DNA of 64,000 nt from Bacteroidota bacterium (GTDB taxonomy: Bacteria; Bacteroidota; Bacteroidia; AKYH767-A; 2013-40CM-41-45): positions 766,425 to 830,424 of the forward strand of contig JADJSV010000001.1 in the NCBI GenBank assembly GCA_016711505.1, read 5' to 3'. The position numbers and the translations under genes were made by a program. Below the pieces are notes generated by a model that saw nothing but the letters and a program-made list of their open reading frames with translations, was not told where the DNA came from and made no database searches. This document shows positions 26,432 to 35,822 of the stretch, piece after piece; position 1 is the first letter of the stretch, and each line of letters starts with the position of its first letter.

Positions 26432-28867
26432 ATGAAAGCAAAGTCATTTCTATACGGAATCGTATGTGCGTGTTTGCTGCTTGGATATCTAAACGCAGCT
26501 GCATCAGGCGAAAAAATAAAATTAACAGGAACAGTTACAGACAAATCTACAGGAGAAAAAATTCCGGGAGTTACGATATATATTCCCGATTTGAAAACCG
26601 GAAGTATCACAGATATAAACGGAGAATTCAGAATTGAGAACCTGCCAGACAAAAAACTAATTTTTCAATTCAGTCTGATTGGATATAAAAATTACATTAC
26701 TACAATTGATCTTTCAACAACAAGAAGTATAGATGTTAAACTTGAAACAGCAGTTAAAGAGATAAATGCAATTGTTGTTACAGGTTCCGCAAATGCTGTT
26801 GAGAAAAACAGAACACCGACACCAATAACTGTCATTCAAAAGTCGCTGATCGTAGAAAACTCTTCCTCCAATATCATCGATGTTCTTGCTTCACAACCGG
26901 GCATCTCCCAGATCACAACCGGTAGTGGTATTTCTAAGCCTGTCATCAGAGGGCTTGGATACAACAGGGTAATTGTTATCAATGATGGAATAAAACAAGA
27001 AGGACAGCAATGGGGCGATGAACATGGAATTGAAATAGACGAATATAGTGTTGACAAAGTTGAAATTCTCAAAGGACCTGCTTCTTTAATGTACGGATCC
27101 GATGCAATGGCAGGTGTTATCAATATGATCTCTGCTCCTTCTCTTGCTGAAGGAAAAATTACGGGTGAGTTGATCTCTGAATTTCAGACTAACAACGGTT
27201 TATATGGATATTCCGCGAATAGTAAAGGAAATTTAAAAGGCTTTGTCTGGGATGCACGATTCAGCAATAAAGCAGCACACGCTTACAAAAATAAATATGA
27301 CGGCTATGTATATAATTCCGGATACAAAGAATATGCTGCTCAAACAATTCTGGGGATAAACAGATCCTGGGGCTTTTCTCATTTGCATTTGAGTTACTTT
27401 AATTTGATCCCGGGAATTTCAGAAGGCGAACGCGATGCTACCAGTGGAAAATTTATTAAGCCCGTTGCAATAAATGATTCAACAATTGAAGAAGTTATCG
27501 CAGGCGATTCCGATTTCAAGTCTTATTCATCGAATGTTCCTTTTCAAAAAGTAAATCATTATAAGATCGTTCTGAATAACAGTATGATCATCAGTCAGGG
27601 AACTCTGAAGAGTGTTTTCGGATATCAGTTAAACGAAAGAAAAGAATTTGCTGAGATCACAAGTCCCGATGATTACGGACTTTATTTTAAACTAAGTACT
27701 TTTAATTACGAACTTAAATATCATTTTCCTGAATATAAAAAGATCAATTTCACAACAGGTTTGAATGGAATGTTACAAAACTCTTTGAATAAAGGCACTG
27801 AATATCTTGTCCCCGCTTACACTTTATTCGATGGTGGTATTTTTGCAATTGCAGCGAGAAATTTTAATAAGATCGATGTCAGCGCAGGGATCCGGTACGA
27901 CTCGCGGAAATTAAATGGTGAAGATCTTTATCTGGATGCAAACGGAATTTCTACAAATGAAAATAATTCAACAGAACACCGTTTTAATTCTTTTACTACC
28001 ACATTTTCCGGATTAACAGGAAGTGCCGGAATGGCCTGGAATTTCAATCCGAACTTTTATACCAAAGCCAATATTTCCTTTGGTTTCAGAGCTCCGAATA
28101 TTGCTGAGCTCGGCGCTAACGGTGTACATGAAGGCACTATACGATATGAAATCGGAAACACTCAATTGAAAGCTGAAAAAAGCCGGCAAGTAGATCTTTC
28201 ATTGGGCTTCAACACAGATCATGTCAGTATAGAGATCGATGGATTTATAAATTCTATTGATAATTTTATTTTTCTATCAAAGCTCTCTACTTCTGGCGGA
28301 ACTGATTCTCTCCGGGATGGAAATTCTGTATTCCTCTATTCATCAGGTGATGCTTTATTGAAAGGTGGCGAGATCCTGATCGATCTGCATCCACATCCAT
28401 TCGACTGGTTGCACTTTGAAAATTCTCTTTCCATAGTAGATGCTCAACAGAAGGATCAACCTGACAGTACGAAATATCTTCCCTTTACGCCACCAATGAA
28501 GGTAACTTCAGAATTAAAATTCACAGCGAAAAAATTGTCGAAGGTGATCAGCAACAGTTATTTTAAAATTGGCATCGATTATTATTTTGAGCAGGACAAA
28601 ATCTATTCTGCATTCAATACTGAGACTTCAACACCCGGTTATAATTTATTCCACGCAGGGATTGGAACCGACGTGACAATAAAAAAGAAGAAACTATTAT
28701 CAGCATATATTAATGTTACCAATTTAGGTGATGTTGCTTACCAAAGTCATTTGAGCAGGTTAAAGTATGCTCCTGAAAATCCGGTAACCGGACAAACGGG
28801 AATCTTTAACATGGGAAGAAATATAAACTTCAAAGTGATAGTCCCACTCGAATTTTCAAAAAAATAG
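26432..28867 (+). CDS. TonB-dependent outer-membrane receptor
   Basis: The 811-residue protein has a signal peptide and a carboxypeptidase-like regulatory domain (KLTGTVTDKSTGEKIPGVTIYIPD, about residues 30-110). The plug follows (VTGSANAVEKNRTPTPITVIQKS; VIRGLGYNRVIVINDGIKQEGQQWGDEHG; VEILKGPASLMYGSDAMAGVINM), and then a 22-strand barrel ending KFKVIVPLEF. The plug sequence is closest in style to receptors for metal chelates or haem. The preceding His-rich protein and following copper enzyme suggest a metal substrate (inference). A possible structured leader precedes it and a good terminator follows. Confidence 0.93.
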   Translation: MKAKSFLYGIVCACLLLGYLNAAASGEKIKLTGTVTDKSTGEKIPGVTIYIPDLKTGSITDINGEFRIENLPDKKLIFQFSLIGYKNYITTIDLSTTRSIDVKLETAVKEINAIVVTGSANAVEKNRTPTPITVIQKSLIVENSSSNIIDVLASQPGISQITTGSGISKPVIRGLGYNRVIVINDGIKQEGQQWGDEHGIEIDEYSVDKVEILKGPASLMYGSDAMAGVINMISAPSLAEGKITGELISEFQTNNGLYGYSANSKGNLKGFVWDARFSNKAAHAYKNKYDGYVYNSGYKEYAAQTILGINRSWGFSHLHLSYFNLIPGISEGERDATSGKFIKPVAINDSTIEEVIAGDSDFKSYSSNVPFQKVNHYKIVLNNSMIISQGTLKSVFGYQLNERKEFAEITSPDDYGLYFKLSTFNYELKYHFPEYKKINFTTGLNGMLQNSLNKGTEYLVPAYTLFDGGIFAIAARNFNKIDVSAGIRYDSRKLNGEDLYLDANGISTNENNSTEHRFNSFTTTFSGLTGSAGMAWNFNPNFYTKANISFGFRAPNIAELGANGVHEGTIRYEIGNTQLKAEKSRQVDLSLGFNTDHVSIEIDGFINSIDNFIFLSKLSTSGGTDSLRDGNSVFLYSSGDALLKGGEILIDLHPHPFDWLHFENSLSIVDAQQKDQPDSTKYLPFTPPMKVTSELKFTAKKLSKVISNSYFKIGIDYYFEQDKIYSAFNTETSTPGYNLFHAGIGTDVTIKKKKLLSAYINVTNLGDVAYQSHLSRLKYAPENPVTGQTGIFNMGRNINFKVIVPLEFSKK

Positions 28868-28890
28868 GTTAATTACAGGTATTTTCAATT

Positions 28891-28928
28891 AAAAACGGCA
28901 AAAGAAGATTTTGCCGTTTTTTTTTTAT
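28891..28928 (+). terminator. Terminator of the TonB receptor gene
   Basis: Stem AAAAACGGCAAAA (28891-28903) with TTTTGCCGTTTTT (28909-28921), then a long T run. Confidence 0.9.
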
Positions 28929-28961
28929 TTATATCTTTATTCCCTCTAACCCCTAATTCAA

Positions 28962-31301
28962 ATGAAAAAAATCCTACTCTCATTAATTATTGCATGTGCC
29001 ATTTCAGTAACCGGATACTCACAATGTGCACCCGGTTTTTCTGAAATCATCGTGCAGATCATTCCGGATACTCATCCGACTGAAACTTCCTGGACCATTA
29101 CTGATAACACCGGAAATGTCGTAGCCCTCGGTGGCTCAGATGGCGATACGATTTGTCTGGCAGATAATGAATGTGATATGTTTACCATCCATGATATTTT
29201 CGGAGATGGAATAAACAGTCCCGGAGGATATTTTGTTTATGTGAATGGAATTTTAGTAGGTAGCGGAACAAACTTTGGATTTCAGTATGAGTTTGCTATT
29301 AACTGCCCGGCCGGAAGCTTTTGCACTAATGCACTTCCAATCGATACAGGAACCTACACAGGAGTTTTTGAAGATTCCTGGTTCAGCTTCACTCCGACAG
29401 CAACGGGAACATATAACTTAAGTACTTGCGGACTCGCTACGTGCAATACACAGATCTGGATGTACACTAGTTGTCCGACAATTCCTTATCAGGATAATGC
29501 TACCGGAACTTATGCATACAATGATGACAATGCTTGTGGTTTACAGGCTGACATGAATACTGCACTTTTTGCAGGAACAACATACCTTATCCGTGTTGGA
29601 GATGCTTTGAATTCATGTACAGGTTCGATTGATTTTAAATTAGAATATGTCAGCCAGATCCAGGGTTGTATGGATCCATTATCATGTAATTTTAATCCGG
29701 TAGCTGTCATCGATGATGGCAGTTGCATCTATCCGCCAAATCCACTTTGTGCCGGACCGGATCTTCAGATCGACTCAATGTCATTCATCACCAGTTTGCA
29801 GATAACTTCGCACACCGCTGCAACTTGCGATGTCGATGAAGGTTGTGTAACAGGTTATGGTACCCGATATGTAATGAGATTTACATCGAAGATCAATAAC
29901 ATCGGTACACTTGATTATTATATCGGAAGCCCTTCTTCTCAACCCGGTATGTTTAACACTAACAATTGCCACGGCCATGCACATTATGAAGGCTATGGCG
30001 ATTATCGTCTGTTCAATTCAGATGGAAATCAAATTCCATCAGGTCACAAAAACGGTTATTGTGTAATTGACCTTTGCGGATTCGGACAGTATACTTGTGG
30101 AAACATGGGTATCACAGCAGGATGTTATGATGCATATGGTGCAGGAACACAATGTCAGTGGCTGGATCTTACAGATGTACCAACAGGTGACTATCGTGTA
30201 GCTGTAATTATCAATTCAAAACACTTACCGGATGCAATGGGCAGATATGAAACAAACTTTGCAAATAATGCGCTTCAGGTTTGTATGCACATTGAACAAC
30301 ATGCCGGTGGTGCACCGACTTATACACTGCTTCCGAATTGCCAGCCTTATGTAGATTGTACAGGATTACCGGGTGGCGCAAGCGAGAGAGATTGTAATGG
30401 TGTTTGTAACGGTCCCGGAGTATATGGCGACACATATTCTAATTCTACATTAGACTCTATGGACGTTATAACATACATGGATCTGATTCAAATCGGACTT
30501 CCTCCTTCTGTTTGTTACGATATCAGTGGTGATTCCAGTATTTCCGTTTATGATGCTTCATTGATGAACTGGTGTTTACGTGGAAACAATAGTCATCCGG
30601 GTGGAAGCTATCACAACCATTGCAACTTCCCAAGAAACATCGTCAATCCAAGTGACCTTACGGGATTATCCATCAGCAATGTAAATTATGTAGATAATTA
30701 TTTTGATGTTGAATTATTTTCTCCGAATGCAAATGTAAAATCATTCCAGTTCGCGATCAGCGGTGCTTCTATCAGCTCTGTTGTAAGTCTCGTGAATCCA
30801 ATAAACTTCCCTGTTGACCTTCGTTTCAAATCTTCTACCAATGAAGTAATTGGAATTTCAGTTGTAGATTCTTCAATAATGAGATCACCAAATGCAACTC
30901 AATTAGTAAGAATTTATTTCAATGGATTAACAGATTCAGTTATTTGCATCAGCAGCATCAATGACATCGTAAATCAGGATGCAGAAAGAACTATAGCCTC
31001 AGTATATGGTAGCTGTATCCCTGCACTATCAACTGACATAACTACGATTGCTAAGCCATCGGATCTTGTAGTAATTCCAAATCCTGCAAGTGAAAAAGCT
31101 TACATCCATATCTCAGGACCTGCAGGTTCAAAAGACGAAATTGAAATTACAGATGCTTCGGGCAGACTTGTAAGAGTTCCTGTATCTTTTGTTCGTGATG
31201 CGTGGTATGAAATGGATCTTAATTCACTACCAACCGGAGTTTACTTCGTGATCAGAAAAGGAAATAATGTTTACGGAGTAACTCGATTCATTAAGTTGTA
31301 A
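28962..31301 (+). CDS. Secreted lysyl-oxidase-like protein with dockerin-like segment and T9SS type A sorting domain
   Basis: This 779-residue protein has a signal peptide (to about residue 20), N-terminal beta-rich domains and a Cys-rich linker (GCMDPLSCNFNP). A lysyl oxidase domain follows at about 265-450. It keeps the copper-binding CHGHAHY (His337, 339, 341). It also keeps Lys363 in GHKNGYC and Tyr392 in DAYGAGTQCQW, which correspond to the two residues that form the LTQ cofactor in animal lysyl oxidases, and it has DLTDVPTGDY. A dockerin-like stretch (DISGDSSISVYDASLMNWCLRG) and a type A sorting domain (PNPASEKAYIHIS...) end it. It probably oxidises amines at the cell surface. It has its own terminator. 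Confidence 0.87.
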   Translation: MKKILLSLIIACAISVTGYSQCAPGFSEIIVQIIPDTHPTETSWTITDNTGNVVALGGSDGDTICLADNECDMFTIHDIFGDGINSPGGYFVYVNGILVGSGTNFGFQYEFAINCPAGSFCTNALPIDTGTYTGVFEDSWFSFTPTATGTYNLSTCGLATCNTQIWMYTSCPTIPYQDNATGTYAYNDDNACGLQADMNTALFAGTTYLIRVGDALNSCTGSIDFKLEYVSQIQGCMDPLSCNFNPVAVIDDGSCIYPPNPLCAGPDLQIDSMSFITSLQITSHTAATCDVDEGCVTGYGTRYVMRFTSKINNIGTLDYYIGSPSSQPGMFNTNNCHGHAHYEGYGDYRLFNSDGNQIPSGHKNGYCVIDLCGFGQYTCGNMGITAGCYDAYGAGTQCQWLDLTDVPTGDYRVAVIINSKHLPDAMGRYETNFANNALQVCMHIEQHAGGAPTYTLLPNCQPYVDCTGLPGGASERDCNGVCNGPGVYGDTYSNSTLDSMDVITYMDLIQIGLPPSVCYDISGDSSISVYDASLMNWCLRGNNSHPGGSYHNHCNFPRNIVNPSDLTGLSISNVNYVDNYFDVELFSPNANVKSFQFAISGASISSVVSLVNPINFPVDLRFKSSTNEVIGISVVDSSIMRSPNATQLVRIYFNGLTDSVICISSINDIVNQDAERTIASVYGSCIPALSTDITTIAKPSDLVVIPNPASEKAYIHISGPAGSKDEIEITDASGRLVRVPVSFVRDAWYEMDLNSLPTGVYFVIRKGNNVYGVTRFIKL

Positions 31302-31315
31302 TAAAAGAAATCATC

Positions 31316-31357
31316 GATCAAAAAAAAATCCTGCCAATCGGCAGGATTTTTTTTGAT
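31316..31357. terminator. Bidirectional terminator
   Basis: GATCA-A8-TCCTGCC pairs with GGCAGGA-T8-GATC around a 4-nt loop, between the LOX-like gene and the converging SPFH gene. Confidence 0.9.
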
Positions 31358-31371
31358 CTACATAAAACCTT

Positions 31372-32319
31372 TCACTTTGCTTTATTGTCAAGTTGAATCA
31401 TAAACCCTGTATTCTGCCCAGTCATTGTTGTCGGTAATTCACCATTCCATTTCTGAACTTTCAGGTATTCAATATACATAGTTGTTAAAGATAGTTGCTC
31501 TTTCTTTATTGCTTCTGCCCTACCCGATGCAGCAATTACTGCTTGCGCAGAATCACCACGTGCTACTGCAATTTTTCTTTCTGCATCGGCTACAGCAACC
31601 TGTCTTTGATTTTCTGCAACCTGCACCTCTTGAATTGCACGGGTCTTAGCTACGATTGATTCGGTAATTTCTGTTGGCGGAACAATATTCGTTCTCAACT
31701 GAGAAACATTGAACCATAAAGAAACACGCTTGTTACACTCTTTTACTATTGAAGATTCGAATTCTTCACGGTGGTTGAAAATTGAATCAACACTATAACG
31801 GTTTGCTACGTCATTCACTGAACCAACGATTGCATTCTTCAACCAGCCATGTTCCATTTCCCTTACACCAACTCTGAGGTTCTGAAACATGTTCGCTACA
31901 TTTCCCGGATTGATGGAATAATTGAACGAAGGTTTTATCGTTGCCCTGAATCCACCTTTTGTAACAATGTCTGCTTCTTCATATTCAATATGCTGCTGAT
32001 GTATAGGGAACTCATAAATTTTTGAGATCCAAGAATTATAAAACACCCAGCCGGTTACATATTCGGTATTACCTACTCCGCGATTGTCACCAACATTGCT
32101 GACTTTTATTCCTACAAATCCTGCATCTATCCTTTCAACATCTATGGGATTTACTATAACCGCTACAATTGCAATTCCCAAAGCAAGCAACAGTTTTTTT
32201 GCTTTGAAGATTTTGAACGTATTAGTCTCGTCGAAATAAGAATTCTTTTTGAAGATCTGCAGTATGATACCTGCGATCAGAAACGTAACAACGAATACGA
32301 TTAGTGGAATGGTGATCAT
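31372..32319 (-). CDS. SPFH/prohibitin-family membrane protein
   Basis: The 315-residue protein has two N-terminal hydrophobic stretches (IPLIVFVVTFLIAGIIL and LLLALGIAIVAVIV), an SPFH/band-7 domain (VERIDAGFVGIKVSNVGDN, EYEEADIVTKGGFRATIKPSFNY) and a C-terminal coiled coil (AVADAERKIAVARGDSAQAV, AIKKEQLSL). Such proteins form large membrane-bound ring assemblies that scaffold proteases or membrane domains. Its ATG overlaps the stop of the small membrane protein upstream, so the two are translationally coupled. Confidence 0.87.
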   Translation of the reverse strand: MITIPLIVFVVTFLIAGIILQIFKKNSYFDETNTFKIFKAKKLLLALGIAIVAVIVNPIDVERIDAGFVGIKVSNVGDNRGVGNTEYVTGWVFYNSWISKIYEFPIHQQHIEYEEADIVTKGGFRATIKPSFNYSINPGNVANMFQNLRVGVREMEHGWLKNAIVGSVNDVANRYSVDSIFNHREEFESSIVKECNKRVSLWFNVSQLRTNIVPPTEITESIVAKTRAIQEVQVAENQRQVAVADAERKIAVARGDSAQAVIAASGRAEAIKKEQLSLTTMYIEYLKVQKWNGELPTTMTGQNTGFMIQLDNKAK

Positions 32320-32516
32320 GTGTGGTTGCGGATAAAAATTATGTATGAAATTAAGTGTTTTGTGAATATGAATAATAGTATCAATGCTAAAATTATAAAT
32401 CCCGCAATCCGAAACCAGCTCTGGGTTAGATCAAAATTGACGAGCAAAGAAATGATCACGAAATTTATCATTACATGCATTATCAATAAAACTGTTCTGA
32501 TGAAAGTGCTGTTCAT
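32316..32516 (-). CDS. Small two-helix membrane protein coupled to the SPFH gene
   Basis: A 66-residue protein with two hydrophobic segments (VLLIMHVMINFVIISLLV and AGFIILALILLFIFTKHLI). Its stop codon overlaps the SPFH start by 4 bp. I do not recognise a family. The coupling suggests that it works with, or regulates, the SPFH protein. Confidence 0.6.
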   Translation of the reverse strand: MNSTFIRTVLLIMHVMINFVIISLLVNFDLTQSWFRIAGFIILALILLFIFTKHLISYIIFIRNHT

Positions 32517-32530
32517 TGGCGATAAATATA

Positions 32531-32562
32531 AATAAAAAAGGAGAGCCTGTACGGGCTCTCCT
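32531..32562 (-). terminator. Terminator of dnaK
   Basis: Stem AGGAGAGCC/GGCTCTCCT (32539-32547 with 32554-32562). On the minus strand it is followed by T5 and ATTT. It lies 22 bp after the dnaK stop. Confidence 0.85.
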
Positions 32563-32583
32563 CCAAAAATATATTCTATCTTT

Positions 32584-34500
32584 TTATTTTTTATCCTCTT
32601 TCACTTCTTCGAAATCGACATCTGTAACTTCGCTGTCGGTTTTCGCTTGTGAACCGCCATCTGCTGAAGGTTGACCTTCTGCACCAGGACCTGCGTTCTG
32701 AGTTGCTTTGTACATGTCTTCAGAAGCTGCCTGCCATGCTGTATTCAGTGTAGCAAGAGTTGTATCGATTGCAGCGATATCACGATTCTTGTGAGCTTCT
32801 CTCAGATCGTTCAAAGCTTTTTCAATTGCTTCTTTTTTATCTGCAGGAAGTTTGTCGCTATAATCTTTCAGTTGCTTTTCAGTCTGGAAGATCATTGTAT
32901 CAGCCTGATTTACTTTTTCAGTTTCTTCTTTTACTTTTTTATCTGTTTCAGCATTTGCTTCTGCTTCTGCTTTCATCTTCTTGATCTCTTCATCGCTTAA
33001 TCCTGATGAAGCTTCAATTCTGATGTTCTGAGATTTGCCTGTAGCTTTGTCTTTCGCTGTAACATGTAACAAACCGTTAGCATCGATATCAAAGATCACT
33101 TCGATCTGAGGAATACCGCGCGGTGCAGGTGGAATTCCATCTAAGTGGAAACGACCAATTGTACGGTTATCTTTTGCCATCGGGCGTTCACCTTGCAATA
33201 CATGGATCTCAACCGAAGGTTGGTTATCAGATGCAGTACTGAATGTTTCGCTTTTCTTAGAAGGGATCGTAGTATTTGATTCGATAAGGCGAGTCATTAC
33301 ACCACCCATTGTTTCAATACCTAATGAAAGTGGAGTAACATCTAAAAGAAGTACATCTTTCACTTCACCTGTTAATACCGCTCCCTGAATCGCTGCACCA
33401 ATTGCAACTACTTCATCCGGATTCACACCTTTATGTGGTGTTTTACCGAAGAATTTTTCAACCAATTGTTGAATGGCAGGAATACGTGTTGAACCACCTA
33501 CTAAAATTACTTCCTGAATATCTGAAGGATTCATTCCCGCATCAGCCAACGCTTTTTTACAAGGCTCAAGAGTACGACGGATCAAATCATCACAGATCTG
33601 TTCGAACTTTGCACGTGTAAGTGTTTTCACTAAGTGTTTTGGGATTCCATCAACCGGCATGATGTAAGGCAGATTGATCTCTGTCTGTGCAGAACTTGAT
33701 AATTCGATCTTTGCTTTTTCCGCAGCTTCTTTCAAACGTTGAAGAGCCATTGGATCGCGACGAAGATCGATACCTTCATCTTTTTTGAATTCATCAGCCA
33801 ACCAGTCAATGATCTTCTGATCGAAATCGTCACCACCAAGGTGAGTATCACCATTAGTTGATTTCACTTCAAACACTCCGTCACCTAATTCAAGTACAGA
33901 GATATCGAAAGTACCACCACCTAAATCGAATACTGCGATCTTCTCATCTTTTTTATCTTTATCCAAACCGTATGCTAACGCTGCAGCAGTTGGCTCGTTG
34001 ATGATACGAAGAACTTTTAATCCTGCGATCTCACCTGCTTCTTTAGTTGCCTGGCGCTGACTGTCGTTAAAATAAGCCGGAACTGTGATCACAGCTTCTG
34101 ACACTTCATAGCCAAGATATTCTTCAGCAGTTTTCTTCATTTTCTGAAGTACCAATGCTGAAATTTCCTGTGGAGTATACATACGGTCGCCAATTTTCAC
34201 ACGTGGTGTGTTATTGTCGCCTTTTACTACTTCATAAGGAACACGGTCTTTTTCTTTTGTGACACGGTCAAATGTCTCTCCCATAAATCGTTTAATCGAG
34301 GAGATCGTATTTTTAGGATTAGTGATGGCCTGACGTTTCGCAGGGTCACCTACTTTACGCTCGCCATTATCCAGGAAAGCTACGATTGAAGGTGTTGTAC
34401 GACGACCCTCACTGTTAGGGATCACAACAGGCTCGTTTCCTTCCATTACGGAAACACAGCTGTTTGTTGTTCCTAAGTCAATTCCAATTACTTTTCTCAT
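32584..34500 (-). CDS. dnaK: Chaperone DnaK (Hsp70)
   Basis: A 638-residue Hsp70 with the ATPase signatures IGIDLGTTNSCVS (start), VFDLGGGTFDISVLE and VILVGGSTRIPAIQQLV. The substrate-binding domain follows (DVTPLSLGIETMGG), and the acidic C-terminus ends DVDFEEVKEDKK, a typical DnaK tail. It folds and rescues proteins in the cytosol with DnaJ and GrpE, which are not in this window. It is monocistronic, with a terminator and an upstream repeat region that may be its heat-shock control site. Confidence 0.98.
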   Translation of the reverse strand: MRKVIGIDLGTTNSCVSVMEGNEPVVIPNSEGRRTTPSIVAFLDNGERKVGDPAKRQAITNPKNTISSIKRFMGETFDRVTKEKDRVPYEVVKGDNNTPRVKIGDRMYTPQEISALVLQKMKKTAEEYLGYEVSEAVITVPAYFNDSQRQATKEAGEIAGLKVLRIINEPTAAALAYGLDKDKKDEKIAVFDLGGGTFDISVLELGDGVFEVKSTNGDTHLGGDDFDQKIIDWLADEFKKDEGIDLRRDPMALQRLKEAAEKAKIELSSSAQTEINLPYIMPVDGIPKHLVKTLTRAKFEQICDDLIRRTLEPCKKALADAGMNPSDIQEVILVGGSTRIPAIQQLVEKFFGKTPHKGVNPDEVVAIGAAIQGAVLTGEVKDVLLLDVTPLSLGIETMGGVMTRLIESNTTIPSKKSETFSTASDNQPSVEIHVLQGERPMAKDNRTIGRFHLDGIPPAPRGIPQIEVIFDIDANGLLHVTAKDKATGKSQNIRIEASSGLSDEEIKKMKAEAEANAETDKKVKEETEKVNQADTMIFQTEKQLKDYSDKLPADKKEAIEKALNDLREAHKNRDIAAIDTTLATLNTAWQAASEDMYKATQNAGPGAEGQPSADGGSQAKTDSEVTDVDFEEVKEDKK

Positions 34501-34566
34501 GTTATCTGGTGTTTGTTATTTTTCTGTTTAGTGATAGCCCAATGTCAATCTTAATGCCATGGGACG

Positions 34567-34595
34567 ATTGGCAGAAATATTGGCAGTTTTGACAA
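34567..34595 (-). promoter_or_regulatory. Direct repeat ATTGGCAG upstream of dnaK
   Basis: ATTGGCAG at 34567-34574 and again at 34579-34586, 12 bp apart, followed by TTTTGACA. On the coding strand this reads TGTCAAAACTGCCA then CTGCCAAT, 65-95 bp before the dnaK ATG. One helical turn spacing suggests a regulator or a special sigma-factor site for heat shock. No CIRCE element is present. Confidence 0.4.
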
Positions 34596-34614
34596 AAAAC
34601 GTTGATTTCGAAAT

Positions 34615-34638
34615 GAAAAAAGAGTGCCAAAAGGGCAC
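34615..34638 (-). terminator. Hairpin with T run on the minus strand
   Basis: Stem GTGCC/GGCAC (34624-34628 with 34634-34638), followed on the minus strand by CTCTTTTTTC. It lies about 70 bp after the DUF4249 gene on the same strand and probably ends its transcript before the dnaK promoter. Confidence 0.65.
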
Positions 34639-34705
34639 GATGCTGCTGGTTGGGACCGGCGCTTTTTTGATAAAAAAAAATACTTTTAACGAATAAAGAA
34701 CTATA

Positions 34706-35713
34706 TCAGAACTCGAAATTCAGGTCACGGGTGTATTCACTGGAGTCGAAAGCAGCTTGAGTGACAGCATTAGGGAAGAGAAATTCACGGTGCAGCAGGC
34801 GGCCGGTGAAAATTCCTAAACCATTTTCTACTGTAGTAAAACTTGGTTTATCTAATACAATTCCGCCGCTTGTATTTTGAAGTCTGTAGTGAGTAACAAG
34901 ATCCTCTGATGCTTCAGCAATAATAAATTCTATTGGATACTTACCGTTTGCCAACGAATCCAGTCTGATCTTATAACCAGGGCCGCGTTCAGGAATATTA
35001 TCTCCTACTGCCTTAAAGAAATCATTTTTCTGGAAAATAAATTTTACTTCACTTTCATCGGGGATCTGTTCATTGAAATTCCAATCAAAACTTTTGTCTG
35101 TTGAAACATTCGAAGGACTTATTTCCCGGTAATGAAAACGGATAGTAAAATCATGCAGAAAAGAATTACCGGTTGTGAAGTCATAAATAACCTGGTATGG
35201 AACAGGATTCGATGCAAGGTCAATGATGTTATTCAATAAAACATTTGGTGAATTTACAGTTACATCTTTAAGCATCTTTGCTGTTGAGCGGGCAGTGACA
35301 CCTGTCTCACGATTGGTAACTACAATTCTATAAGTAGCATCGGGCAGAAGCTTCTGTGTTGTCTTGTACATTACTTGATATGGATATCCAAAGGCACCGG
35401 AATCTTTTGCAATCTCGGTAGTTCGTTGCATTATAAAAGTCGAATCAACATTGTTCAACCTTACTTTCTCTAACTTAACATCAAGTATATCAGCATAGTT
35501 TGTTGAGTCAGCTTGTTGTGCCATTTTAAATACATCTCCTTCTCCCAGAAATGCTTTTCCGACATGAACATAATGGACTGAATCTAAAGGATTTAACAAT
35601 CCGTTGATCACTATGATCTCTTTATAAGGTGCAGCAACATCAAAATCTGTTGAGCAACTGTTGAATAAACCCAGAAGAGCGGCGAATGCTGAAAGCAGAA
35701 ATATTTTTTTCAT
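34706..35713 (-). CDS. DUF4249-family lipoprotein
   Basis: The 335-residue product (from ATG 35713) has a lipoprotein signal with LFNSC, and then the DUF4249 opening KEIIVINGLLNPLDSVHYVHVGKAFLG. Later come ATYRIVVTNRETGVTARSTAKM and EFIIAEASEDLVTHYRL. DUF4249 proteins are Bacteroidota outer-membrane-associated lipoproteins, often next to TonB receptors, with unknown role. None is adjacent here. An ATG nine codons upstream (35740) is also in frame but places extra charged residues before the signal. Confidence 0.85.
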   Translation of the reverse strand: MKKIFLLSAFAALLGLFNSCSTDFDVAAPYKEIIVINGLLNPLDSVHYVHVGKAFLGEGDVFKMAQQADSTNYADILDVKLEKVRLNNVDSTFIMQRTTEIAKDSGAFGYPYQVMYKTTQKLLPDATYRIVVTNRETGVTARSTAKMLKDVTVNSPNVLLNNIIDLASNPVPYQVIYDFTTGNSFLHDFTIRFHYREISPSNVSTDKSFDWNFNEQIPDESEVKFIFQKNDFFKAVGDNIPERGPGYKIRLDSLANGKYPIEFIIAEASEDLVTHYRLQNTSGGIVLDKPSFTTVENGLGIFTGRLLHREFLFPNAVTQAAFDSSEYTRDLNFEF

Positions 35714-35822
35714 CAATGCAAATCTAAATTTTTTCATCATTCAAAAGAACTATTTGTAGCTTTGAAGACCAACCTTAACAGTTCATTAAGAACAATTGAT
35801 TTATAAGGCTAAAAACACTCCT

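Noticed and set aside
33402..33620. Plus-strand frame within dnaK
   Set aside because: Antisense shadow of the DnaK ATPase domain.
34615..34638. CIRCE element upstream of dnaK
   Set aside because: The GAGTGCC/GGCAC hairpin lacks the TTAGCACTC-N9-GAGTGCTAA consensus and is better explained as a terminator on the minus strand.
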